Shown here piece after piece: positions 1-12,800 of a stretch of 64,000 nucleotides of DNA. The number at the start of each line of letters is the position of its first letter. The first letter of the stretch is position 1. The position numbers were made by a program, and so were the translations under genes. The notes under the pieces were generated by a model. It was given only the letters and a program-made list of their open reading frames with translations. It made no database searches and was not told the DNA's origin. This stretch comes from Hanleya hanleyi (taxonomy: Eukaryota; Mollusca; Polyplacophora; Lepidopleurida; Hanleyidae): positions 50,489 to 114,488 of the forward strand of contig JAVTVY010025252.1 of assembly GCA_036873755.1 (NCBI GenBank). The letters run 5' to 3'.

Positions 1-575
1 CAGATGCTGGTTCAACACCAATTAACAGTGTTAAATAACACCAATAAATGGTGTTGAAGCTGGCTCAACACCATTTTTTAGTGTTGACCGACGAGTGCGG
101 ATGCTGACTCCACACCGAATAACGGTGTTAACTAACACCAATAAATGGTGTTGGGGCAATATGGTGTAGGCTCTAACTCAACACTGTTTTTTGGTGTTGA
201 AGTCAACACCAATTAACAGTGTTATCTAACACCAATAAATGGTGTTGAAGCTGGCTCAACACCAGTTTTCAGTGTTGACTGACAAGTGCTGATGCTGGCT
301 CAACACCAATTAACGGTGTTAACTAACACCAATAAATGGTGTTGAAACCGGCTCAACACCATTTTTTAGTGTTGACCGACGAGTGCGGATGCTGACTCAA
401 CACCGAATAACGGTGTTAACTAACACCAAATAACGGTGTTAACTAACACCAAATAACGGTGTTAACTAACACCAATAAATGGTGTTGGGGCAATATGGTG
501 TAGGCTCTAACTCAACACTGTTTTTTGGTGTTGAAGTCAACACCAATTTTTAGTGTTAATTAACACCATTTTTCT
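1..575. repeat. palindromic AACACC/GGTGTT minisatellite
   Basis: Dense array of short hairpin modules: AACACCAATAAATGGTGTT, AACACCATTTTTTAGTGTT and AACACCGAATAACGGTGTT, separated by spacers such as GACCGACGAGTGCGGATGCT. Spacers recur about 280 bp apart (near 84 and 364), so there is a higher-order period. The array runs off the left edge of the window. It lies in the intron before SLC5 exon A. Confidence 0.9.
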
Positions 576-790
576 GACTGTGTAGTGCGGACATTCGCGA
601 CGAAGCTACATTTTTCAAGGTCGGCCAATGGCGGTCATATACATTTTTTTTCATGCAAGTTGAAGATAGACTGTTTGATCTAGAAAATAGATAAAAAAAT
701 TCTCTACATTAGAAATAACATAACGTGTAACATGATTTAGCAATATTCACATATGACTTGGTAAATATTTGCTCTTCTATTCCTTCACAG

Positions 791-871
791 GGTGGCTTCA
801 AGGCGGTCATCTGGACGGATGTTTTCCAAATGGGAATAATGGTGTTTGGACTTTTGGCAATATTCATCAAG
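791..871 (+). CDS. SLC5 copy 1, exon A (GGFKAVIWTDVFQ)
   Basis: 81 bp, phase 0 at both ends. Acceptor ttccttcacag, donor AAG|gtaggc. It encodes GGFKAVIWTDVFQ followed by a hydrophobic membrane helix (MGIMVFGLLAIFIK). The GG[FLM]KAV[VI]WTDVFQ sequence is a signature of the SLC5 family. The exons before it are not in the window; the 790 bases upstream are intron carrying the palindromic minisatellite. Confidence 0.93.
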
Positions 872-3800
872 GTAGGCCCAGCACACAGGGTGTAGTTTCA
901 GTTTCAGTTGGGCATATTGCCATACACCTATGAGAAGCAGGTATTCGTATTTATTGTCAGCAATTTCATTTTGTAAATTTAATAGGGTTGACTACTTATT
1001 GTCTTATGTAATCCATGATGTGTTGCCGATCATCCAATTACTTGGCATTGCTGTGAAACTTTGCGAAAAGAAAGACCACAAGACTCTTTCGCAGTAAAGG
1101 TAAAATACACTGGTACACAATTCTGTGAAAACCCCTTGTAAATCTCTATGTCTTTATATATGTAAATCGAAAGACAATCGTTTGTTTTTAGATTCGCTCA
1201 TTTTCTTGACACCACGTGGTTAAATTGGAAGTGGAATGGGTCGCAAATCCCTCGGATATATAAAATAGCTTTGCCACCCTACCCTATCTCCGGAAGGTAA
1301 AATAATTGAGATGTTGACACGCCGTGACTTTGTAGTTTATCATATTGTCGTCCTTTTGAGCCTATTTGCTTAACCCACCGATCATAGGTAAATCCTACAT
1401 GGCGTCCATTGGGTACAAGTAAAGTGATGCTTTCGTATTTTATCTTCAAGAGTCCTGCATTTCTACAAGGAAAAGAGGACACAACCATTTTACTTCATAT
1501 CAAATTATTGTTTACTAATTTATCATGCAGCTATGGCGGAGAAAGCACATAAATGAAAAGTTAAAAAAATCTGGACGAAACATAAAAAATGCCTTTTTGA
1601 AAATGAAGTCACTGTGACGTCATCAAATTGACTATCTTGGATTTTTTTTAAATTTTCTGGTAGAGTTTTATCCAAGGGAATGGTGCGGTAAGTTTAAGTT
1701 CCTAGCTCAAGGGGTAATACAAATATTCCCCCCCCCCCTCCCCCAGGCCTGGACAGGTAACAAATAGCCTAGGCATGATAGGGTTAACGTTGCCTTCCAT
1801 TTGTGTTTGTTTATCACAATTCAACATACATATCCGACCTACGTTCTCGTATTGGTCTCCCTTTCAATGTTCTCTGACTGAGGAGCAGCTATCAATCTCG
1901 TGGCCAGATAGTCGTTCAGCTATCAATGCATACAGCGAGGGGTAAACTGCTGAATGTAATGTTGGAAATTCTGCCCCTTTGAAGAAACATTCATATATAA
2001 ATTGAATAAAAAAAGAAACTGTCTATCATAATAACGGTGATTATCATTATTCGTGGGCTGGCAACTACTTGTCAGGTGTTTCACTTGTAATATTTTACGG
2101 TGATTGTTTATAGAAACAGTGAACATAATCCTTATCTTCCGACAGTGTTTAGTTGATATGGAAAATGTTCGGGATTTCTGGGACTTCAACGTGCAGGGAA
2201 AGCGAATCCGAATGTTTGAGTGAGTATGTCTTAGCAACTCTATTCATTATAATAGTTATTATCACATAAACTGATCCCGGTGTACTTCATAATTGTATAT
2301 ACATTCAGCAAGGCACGGGGTTCTCAAAAGCATGTGATTATGTTTCACTTTTTTGATTATGTATGGAATTTTGTTGATAATTTTCTTTGCTAAAGTACTT
2401 TCCTTCGTGGATGACGGATATGGAATATCGCACCTGAAGTTCGCTATCTAAGGTAGACCGCTGGTAAATTTTCTCTTTGGCGACGACTTCCCATGTTTTT
2501 ATCCGTTTTCTTAGTAGGTTATCTGCTTTCCTGGTTAAGGGATGGCGATTTCCTTTAAGTCTTCCCGCCGAGATTGTTGCACAGCAAAATCCACTCAATT
2601 TGATACATTGTGATAGACATTGCGATTATCTTTATCTAGTTTGAGTACTAGAGATTGTTCGATGAATATGCTTCAAAGTCAGAGCTAGATGTGTTCTCTA
2701 TGATTTTTGAGTTATCACATGGAGCATGGGTCCACATTATCTAGATCTGTATATTAATTATCAATGCTAAAACACACATTATTCACAAATAATTTTACTT
2801 ACACCAGCGGTCTACCTTAACAGCTATTCACTGCGAGAGTCGCGGATTCGATTCCCACGCGTGATGCTGTTAGTCATTAAGAACATTTTATCCAATACAC
2901 CATTCCGAGATATATTTACAACCAATTTATTATTAAATCTATGTAATGTTCTTTGATTTCGTTAAAGAACTTGGTGCACATTATCAAAAATCTGAGAGAA
3001 TATTGGCATTAGGCGTGACAAATACAATCCTATAAAAGGTGACATGGCTTGAACTTAAGGGAGTAGATGTTAATGTGCATGCCTATGTGGCACGATAATT
3101 TGGTAGAACAGCGATATTTCTACAACAGTACAGACATTCGCCCAAAGTAACGTCCTTCACTTTAGCGAAACTTTCTTTTGTGAAAGAAGGCTTTAACTTT
3201 CAACTGAATTCGTACTCAAATTAAAGATGCTTCATGTAATTCGATCCTGTATTTCAATAATTTCGTATGTGAGGAGCCATGTTTGGTCGTAGACAGACTG
3301 GCCGTCAACTGTTCAAAAAAGTTCTTTAAATAAGTGACAAGGTTTAAGTTATTGTTACCCGCTATAAAGGATTTATTCTTGTAAAACTTGTGGACCTGTT
3401 AGAGGTAAACGTTTAAAGTGCTTTTCGTTTTCATCGTGTGCAGTTGAGCAGTAGGCGATACAGCCAGTGATCATAGCGTAAGGTGCTGGACCTTTGATGG
3501 AATTATTGCAATTAAGTTTCTTACTCTCCAATGTTTTTTTAGATTTCATCCAGATCCTACCATCCGGACGAGTTTTTGGACGACATTATTTGGGGGTGCC
3601 TTCATCTGGTTTTCATTCAGTTTCGACCAGCAAACCATACAGCGTATAGCGTCCATGCCGACACAGAAGGAAGCTAGAAGGTATCCAATCTCTAAAACGG
3701 TTAATACAATGATTTTTAGCATATCGAGAAAACTTGGGTTGAAACCCTCTCCACAGTAATGATATATAGGTAGACATGTAGGGCAATTTGATTAAAACTC

Positions 3801-6800
3801 AGACTTAATAACCGCTCTTCTATCGCTAATTAAGATCTGGGACAGTCTGTATCTCAAATCTGTCACGCATGTCAAACTGGCGACCAATCACAGTCCAACT
3901 TCAACGGGCGAATAGGTACCTATCCGATTATTTCTGTAGTGAACGGGGCGCAGAAAAATCCAACCAAGGTGGCTGACGAAGTTCTTGTTCTCCATAAGTA
4001 ACACCGAAGATTATTATTTGCTCGGATAGGCACATACTCGCCCGTTGAAGTTGGACTGATTGGTCGTCAGTCTGACATGCTCGACAGATTTAAGATACAA
4101 ACTGTCCCAGATCTTAATTAGCGACATGTCCGATAGAGGAGCGGTTATTAAGTTTGAGTTTTAATCTGATTAACAGGTAGAGCAGGGTAAGCGCTTTTCG
4201 TGAAAAAAATATTGCAGCACGATTGTAATGATTATTCTAGAAAACCTCCTTACAGCATGTACACTCTGAAATACAAACATGCAATGTACATGGTTATATT
4301 TTATTCAAGAGACGTATAATTGTGGAAACGTTTCACAATTTATCCATAAAATGACGTAGATTGTTATCTTTGTACCAGTGGAATTAGGATTGTTGGCTAG
4401 GAAGTATAACAAAGACTTGTCCATTTCTCAGCGGGCAAAATGCGTTGAAATGACATTGAATCAATGTTTGACAACAACGTTGTAATGATGGTTTTATTTT
4501 GAAAAATGGATCGACGTTGACCTTCCAACGATGAACGGACGTCAGGTCATGAACATTGGATCGATGTTGAAAGTCCAACGGATGAAGTTGACGTTAAATA
4601 ACAGTTGGAATGCAGTTGATTTTCTCAATGAATCAACAACGTTGAACTGCCAAGGTCCAACCAACGTCTGAAACCAATTCTGAATCTACGTTGGACTGAC
4701 ATGTGGAACATATAGAATTTGCAAATGGAATCAGCGCCACGTTACCGACATCAAGTAAATGTTGGATCTTCGAGCAGAAAAAACGATGGATTGACCCCAA
4801 GTTAATTTTATGTCGCACATCAACGTTGAACAGATCTTGAACATGATACGAACAAACCACACCTTTATTCTATCATATTGAGTGCAAAGTGACGCGATAG
4901 AAGAGCACTATCACTCAGCGCTGTTTTTCCATTCCATGATTCTCATTTCTCAGATCAATGTAGCAAGAAATCAGTCATTCGGCTCTGCTCCTAAAAAAAG
5001 CTTCTTTTAGGAAAAAATAAAAAAGCTTACGTTCAGTGTGAATGACATCAAACTTGAACAGTTCACATACTGAATTACCTAGGGAAGAACTGTTGCACTG
5101 TCCCAATGAAATTCAAATTGATAGTTTTGGCGGCTGGGTCGATTATGAACTTACCCAGGTATAAGAGGCGAGGAAACTGATAGTTTGTCCTTTCGAAATT
5201 GAACATCCACCTAACCCGAAATCGGAGAACAAAGTACACCCGCGTTTTTAAAATATCGCAGAGGAGTTTTTGTAATTTTGGCGGCATTTCCGAGGAAAAT
5301 TTGTGAAAGCCCATTCTCTTCCTCCCCCCCCCCCCTTCCTTCATCTCCCCTCACACATGTGATCAATTTCGAAAGTTACATGAGTGTATCTACGTCCAAG
5401 TCAAATCTGAATACAACCCAATACAACCTTGTAACGTCGAATCATTAACGTCAACAATATAAATTACACTGGCGTCATATTTCACCGAAATTTCACAATG
5501 GAAAGCTACAAAAAAAATTTCAACGTCCAAACAATATTAGTATTCAACGTAACTCCAATGTTGAATAAACGGACCTAATCAACGTTGATTATACGTCACA
5601 TTTCATCCAGAATACGACGATGAAGGTCGCAACCCTCTCCAACGTCGAGTGGGCGTCGTTTTGTAGTTCTCCGACATCAAGACGTACATTCAATGAAATG
5701 CCAACGTTGGATCTAGATGGAGATGATGCATTTAGTTAGAGACTTCTATTGGCTGATTGATAAAGGCCAACTGTATGGCTACTGTACCATGTACAATATA
5801 GAGATGACTTATCTGTTACTAGGATATGTTATTTTCTTTTGGCGATATTTGAAGTTATTCGTATTCCAGAAGGGGGAGATGAATATGATAAGAATCCTCT
5901 ACGAAACCAGAATTGGGAATTATTGGAAAGTATTACATTATATTTCCAAGAGTGTCAACTCTATTCGTATTCACTTTCCAATCAAGATAATAGAAGTACA
6001 GATATATTAGCAGGCCTTTCCATAGATTATCATCATACCTTATCAGTAGTATACCATGCATTTCTCAATTGAGTGGGGGGGGGGGGGGGGGGGAAAGACA
6101 ATACCAATTATCCGATCAGATTCCGCAATTATCACATCCTGTTAGGTGTTGTTGGCAAAGTTATCCATCAGGTGACAGAAGTAGCACTTTCGCTTTACTT
6201 CGATCACATTTTCGATCGAGAAAAACAACCGATTTAGCATATTCTGTTAATCCGGTCGACTACTGAACACCTGATGGGATTTCATGAAACTGAAGAGCAA
6301 TATGCAATAAAAAAGAATCATCATATTTGGACCGACTGGGGGAGGGGCCTAGCAAACTCAAAATATAAACACATTATATTTCTTTCCCAGGGTCTTACTC
6401 CTTAGTATTCCAGGGTTCTATGTCCTTGCTATACTTGCTACTCTCCAAGGATTCGCAGCCTATGCATATTACAGTTCTAAAAGATGTGATCCATTTGAGG
6501 AGGGTGTGATATCCACCTCAAACGAGGTAACTATATATGCATCATTGCGTCAAAGTAGATACACTTATATTCATGGAGATCGTCAAAAAAATGAATATTC
6601 ATGTCTGACTAAAATGTAAAGTAAATATAACACGGTCATAGACTTTATACAATAATTCAACAGCCACATATATTCAAGTGAAATGTCACTATATCTCCAG
6701 CAACTTGAATCGAGAATATACACAGGTACACGCGGATTACCTTTAAACCATATGTGTTAACCTAGGGTGATGGTGTCCCTTTACTTATACAGATCCTGCC

Positions 6801-9800
6801 TTACTTTGTGATGGAGTTGTTCAACAGTTTACCTGGCTTCCCTGGAATATTTCTGGCAGCCTTATTCAGTGCGTCTCTTAGGTGAGCAATTTTTCAGTTC
6901 AAGGGTATTGTTCTAGGTTTAAACGCTTTTTCTACATTATTTCTCTATGTAAGTGAGCTTGGATTTATCAGTTGTGCCTGACGGCTTCTATGTAGATGCG
7001 CGATGTCGACGACATGCAGACAGCCTATACGTTTCTCGGTCGCCTTATTTATTATATCCTGTAAATACAAGCGTCTATTCCGTCATTCATTATTCAGCCG
7101 TCATCCATTATTATTATTTTTATTATAAAAGAATTTCCGCGTTCAGAACTCAAAGACCTAATACATACTGGTCATAGCGTTACTACAAAAACAGCGGAAT
7201 AAATCATAGTATACATACAACTAGGCTAGTTTCTTGCAAGAGAAAAGCGGTCAACAATTTTCAATGATGCCAGCAAGACATCTTCATGTTACAAAAATAT
7301 CAAATCCGTATAGCTGATCAGTGAAATGCGCTTTCACTAAATTCGGATAAAACGAAAAGGTGAAGTTAACGATGACTCCTTTGCATATGAGCTTGCGCAT
7401 GCTTTGGAATTCATGACGTCATAACTCGGAGTACCCCTGTTGGAGGAATGAATACTGTATCCAACTTATGCAAGTATACAATCCATCATGTATTACATTA
7501 TAATCTAGAAAACGATAAAACAATTATTTGGGTAAGATTGGATTCGGAATAGCGTGATGACTGTCTATTATCATTGCAAATTGTTCAACGTTTCTCTTTG
7601 TACAAGACTAGCTCATGTTGATGAATATAACTGATATCATACCTGATTGGAATTTGGTGATAAAGTTCGGATACGTAAAAGGGGTTCTGAGTATTTAAGC
7701 GTTGCAAAAGAATAGACGCTTGCTGTCTTGTGGATGCCGGAGCTGGCTTTTCTATTCGATGTGCCTGCTATACTGCATAAAACAAAGCAAGGCTAGTTCC
7801 ATCAACTAATGATCACAGTAAAGGCATATTTTTACCGTTATGTTGTTTATAGACCTGATTCCTGATTAGAAATCTTTTCATTTTGTATTAATTTTGTATT
7901 TGTATTGCAATGTGTCAATATTGAAATAATCTTCCATTTCAGCACATTGTCTTCGGGTTTGAACAGCTTGTCAGCGATAACACTGAATGATTTCATCAAA
8001 CCGTTCTGGCCAAATCTCAGAGAAACTAAGGCAACACTTGTGGCCAAGTTCCTAGGTAAATTGTGTTGCATTGTACGTTTAGACTGCATCCTTTCCGCAG
8101 ATCCGGTCATCATGAAACATTTCAGACGAAGAGAACGTTTCAAGTGACAGTTTGCGTAAGGGTTTCACCACCTGTATATGTTGTGTTTAATTGTTATCTG
8201 TCTATTGTGACATTCTGCTGTCGGACTGTTCGTCCCCGAGGCTTGCTCTCTGTATAAAACACAGCAAAAAAACGTTTGCTCGGCGTCGGGCCTCACGGAT
8301 TTGTCTTCTGATTAAGAACTTTCATTCTACTCACATTTTTCCCATTTGGGCCGTTTTTTTTATCTAACGGTCATTCATTAATTTTCATCAGATGACTTGA
8401 TATTGCCGATACATCTTTGTTCTTGGATATTTGTATCTAGTACCGCTCAACCCGATGATTATGGGCCTTGTAGGCATGTTAGTAAAAGCGTGGCTGAGAT
8501 ACAAATCATCGCATGGATCATTTCTGGTACATTTGGTGCATTTAGACATACATGCAGAATATCGGCCTGTGGGGTCATATGACTCCATGTCAGTATGTCG
8601 GCATCTTTTTCCACCAGCTATATATATATTGCGTTTAATCATGAACATTGCGATGTCTTAAGTAACAAATGTCCTTTGTTAGCTAGTATAATCTTTCTGA
8701 ATACTTTGAATTCAGTATTTAGATAACAACATTGGTCAGTAGATGCGGTTACTCGAGTATGCAGTTCGATAAACAGGCAAAAAATGCCATATTTCACATT
8801 TGTGTCGCTAAAAATATGGATATGATTGAAACTTCATTTCCGGCCATGGCACCTAACTAGTTTGCCGTTACTGAATACATTATTCGTTGCTCGTGATCGC
8901 CAAAAGACGTGATTATTGGCATGATCCATGTTATCACGGAGGTAATTCCAGATATACAAAATAATTCTTTATTAGATTAGTCGATGTAATGGAGAAACTC
9001 AGTATCATGGATCGTAACATTCCTGTTTCCGTGTATCAATGCAGTCATCAAATAGCATAGTCAATTGTTTCATGCTTGTATCATGTACGTGCGAGGGGGA
9101 ATTTTCACAAATCGCACTTCTTTCACTCGAGGAGAACAACAATTCATCGTGAATTAATAGCGAGTCTGTCGAGAAAAAAAGATGAAATGGTGTATGTTTC
9201 CACGAGAGCAAAACCAAAGTTATCCGAATACGATCTGTACAACCCGTGCGTCACCCATCGCGAGACAATCGTCTCTATAGAACTCAAAAGCATCACGGAA
9301 TTTCTTCCAAAAGAGGAGCATGAGATTGGTTCATTCCTATACATGCACAGAGAGCAATGCGCTCGTGTAACGTCAACAATGGAAATGACGTTACATGTAC
9401 CAACATGACGTCACAGAAGGACGTTACCCTGAAAACGTATTAGATGTGTTGAAGTAACATTAAAATTGGAAGAAGATCCATGGTGTATTGGGGTTTCCAG
9501 GAAAAATCTCTAATCTAGAACTCGAGAGAATTAGGACATTTACGAACCACTCTGTGTGTTTTCGGTTATCGTCGATTGATTACAGTTCTCACTCTATGTA
9601 AGCAGAACATGTTCAATGCTGCATTTACAGTATCCTCAGGGAAGCTGAACTGCACTCACTTGGATAATCCTCGGTAGTGTTTCTGATTTTTCGATCGTCT
9701 ATTTCTTCTGGATTACATAAAACGACGGATTCGGCCAATATCATCAGTACTTAATGGCTTTGTTCTCGATTAAAAAGAAAACATTTCAAACAGGAGAATT

Positions 9801-12800
9801 TTTTATTTTAAGGGAAAAAAGCCATTCCCGCGCACATTCAATAACTGAGACATCGAGATAAACTCGTGAAAAAAATCGCATTTGAATCTCAAAGGGTATG
9901 CCGAAACGCTTCATTATTTGATTGCTATTACATGCTTTAGAGATATGCACGAATCTGTATTATGCACGCATCTGTATTGAAACGTGGCTCATTCAGATAA
10001 ACAAGTTGATATTCATAGAACCAAGGTTTCTTGATATGTCAGATTAAAATATTCGTGTCAATTTTTATTTCAGTGTTCGTGTATGGTCTCGTATCAGTCG
10101 GGGTCTCATTTCTCATTATGAATGTTGGGGGCCCAATAACACAGGTGAGTTGGAAATGTACAGATATGTGGGTATGGAGATTCGAGGACCGTTTGAGCAC
10201 CATGTGGTACAACACTCCTGTGGTTAAATAAACATTTGGTAGAACGAATGGAGACTGTGACACTTTCTTGGCCTTTTTAAGAACCAAGCTTGTGATTATC
10301 AGAATGCCTAATTTAGAATTTGATTTCGATATTATCTTATCTCACTTCTTTACTCATTTTCCGCTAGGTCACCGGTAGTTTGATTGGCTCGCTCGTTGGA
10401 CCGAACTGTGGACTTTTCTTGTTGGGTGCTTTCTTCCCATGGACGAACGTACCGGTATAGTATTTCTGCTTATATGTACAAGCTATATATATATACACTG
10501 TAATATGTAATGTTAAGAAACTCAATGCCGTTTATCTCACAACTAAATTCAACTGCTTGTGTGCTGCATGTTGGCGCCTTATCCAAATAACTGAATATTG
10601 CAGTGAAAATATGTTCAGTTGTCATATACACTTGTATTATGACTGCGATGAAATGACAGTGTATCAATATACACTGAATACATGTATGTGACATTTAAAT
10701 TACACACTCTGCAATCCTGACGTCTGTCACAGTTATTGGTTTATCCAGTTAATCCAATTTCACCGACGCGACGAGACAGTTGATCAAAATTTGATCAACT
10801 CTCTCTTTCTGGACAGTAACATCCCGGAAGGATCCGCATACAGCGTAATTATATCCCGCCTAGTACCATTTGATCGATCCGGGGGCAAATGTGTCCAATC
10901 AACGTCAAAAAGCACCTAAACGTACAAAGTAACAGAAACTGGTTCAGGAAATCAAATGCCTCCATTCTAAGTTTCTCAAATTGTGTGATAAATATCGCAA
11001 ACGGCCGTTTCTTACATGATCTCTGGCGCCACGTTTCTTTCACTAACGTTAGTCGAATCTCAAAATGCCGGGACTCGGCACCGAATGAATGCCGTGTAAT
11101 ATAAGATCTCTGTACTTTTCCTAAGAGCAGTCACTTGAAAATTCGTTCGTATTGATAATGGTCACTGATACAGAATAGAGGAAGATCACGATGTCTTACC
11201 GGGATCTTTGAAAGTGTTTGACCAATATTTCAGTCTGTTTGGAATTCGACGTTAATAGTGTTATGTAAATCAGGTATTTTGAGTACGGTCGGCGATTGAG
11301 TACTGAATGTCGGATCCGACGCTTGTATAACACCGTCCTTCATATATACTCAAATGTTTAAATGAGAAGTCATTTAATGGTGAGTAACCTTACGTTTTGA
11401 AGGTCAGTATTCGGGATAGTACATGTATTGGGGCGATATGCAAGAGGTGGGAAAAATTGACGTCTGGCGACTAAAAAAGCAACCACATGACTCCGGCCCC
11501 TAACATCCGCTTAAGCGTAATTAGATACGGAATATGTATAACTTTATTGCATTCTACATGTATAGTTATAACTCTCTATTAAAATATACCCCTACGCATG
11601 TCATTACTTGGCAGGGTGCTATCTCGGGTGTCGTGGTCGGATTGGGCATGACATTTTGGATCGCAATGGGAGCCACCACCATCAAAGTACCTTGGTTACC
11701 TTCCGCCCCATCTGACGGGTGCAACATTACTGACATGTTAAATGGTACATCGAGTGTTTGGCAAAATCAATCACAACCAGAAGACTTCATCATATGGACC
11801 GATACACCTTCTAATGCGTAAGCTGTTGTCGCTAATCGTATTTATATTTAAGAGCATCTAGTACCCTGGGAGTCCGAGTTGTGCGTTTCGGGACAAATTC
11901 GTAAGCCAATTCAGATGTATATAGTTAGAAGGAAATTTATTACGAAATATAGCTCCATCCAGTAGGGTTTTCCCTACCATGTTTTATGGAGGCTCCGTCG
12001 TCAGGTTATTCATCGGCTTTAGTTTTAGCGAAATGCTTGAGGGCTATCTGCCGACACCGTTCGTCAATAACAATATAATAATTTGACTCTGTATAATTTT
12101 ACCTTTACATTCAGTCCTTGTTTGTAAGAAACTGTCCAGTTTTAACTTCCCAGGAGATCGAAACTCAGAACGACCACTTCCGTTTTGAATTACTCGTAAC
12201 TGCTCTGCTGGCTGAGTATGCTTTTTTCTGTCCAAAAGCTTTCGTGTCACTCAGCAGATATAACAAGTCAGTCTGTTGTATCAGTATCCATTTTGTTGTA
12301 CACATATTATCTTATTGTACACATATTATCTCACCGCTGTCTCGGGGATGTCTTTACATACGCACCTCATTCTGCCGAAATATGTGACATTCTCATATTC
12401 CCCTTGAAGTTCTGAATGACCAAATCTTCGAACTCAAGAATAAGCCATATGACAATTCCCCCGGTGTACATGTACCTATACTTGATTTGATGATGCTATC
12501 GATTCGGTTTTGGCCTGTGACTTTTGACATACCCGACGACACTGATCACTTGGTTGAGTGCCGATATTTGGTATCCGCCCTACTGCTGGTTTGTACGACC
12601 GTGAATTGTGTGCTCCTGGACAAATATATTATGGTATGCGAGCATGGTCTATCGTTTGTAATGTTCCCAGATACGAGTTTCATCTCATAACGCTTATTAA
12701 AGACGATTTTTTTAGAAACAATAGAACATCAGCCCAAGAAGTAGATATTATCTCCGGCATATAAAATATAAAAAATATTTATCACAGCGTGAATGTTGGA

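Noticed and set aside
9076..9408. 110-codon charged ORF with an opposite-strand 66-codon frame
   Set aside because: Lies in an SLC5 copy 1 intron without recognisable motif or splice context; both strands are open, which argues for chance.
11534..11821. 95-codon ORF as a stand-alone small gene
   Set aside because: Only 11615..11817 is coding (SLC5 exon I); the upstream part is intron read through the acceptor.
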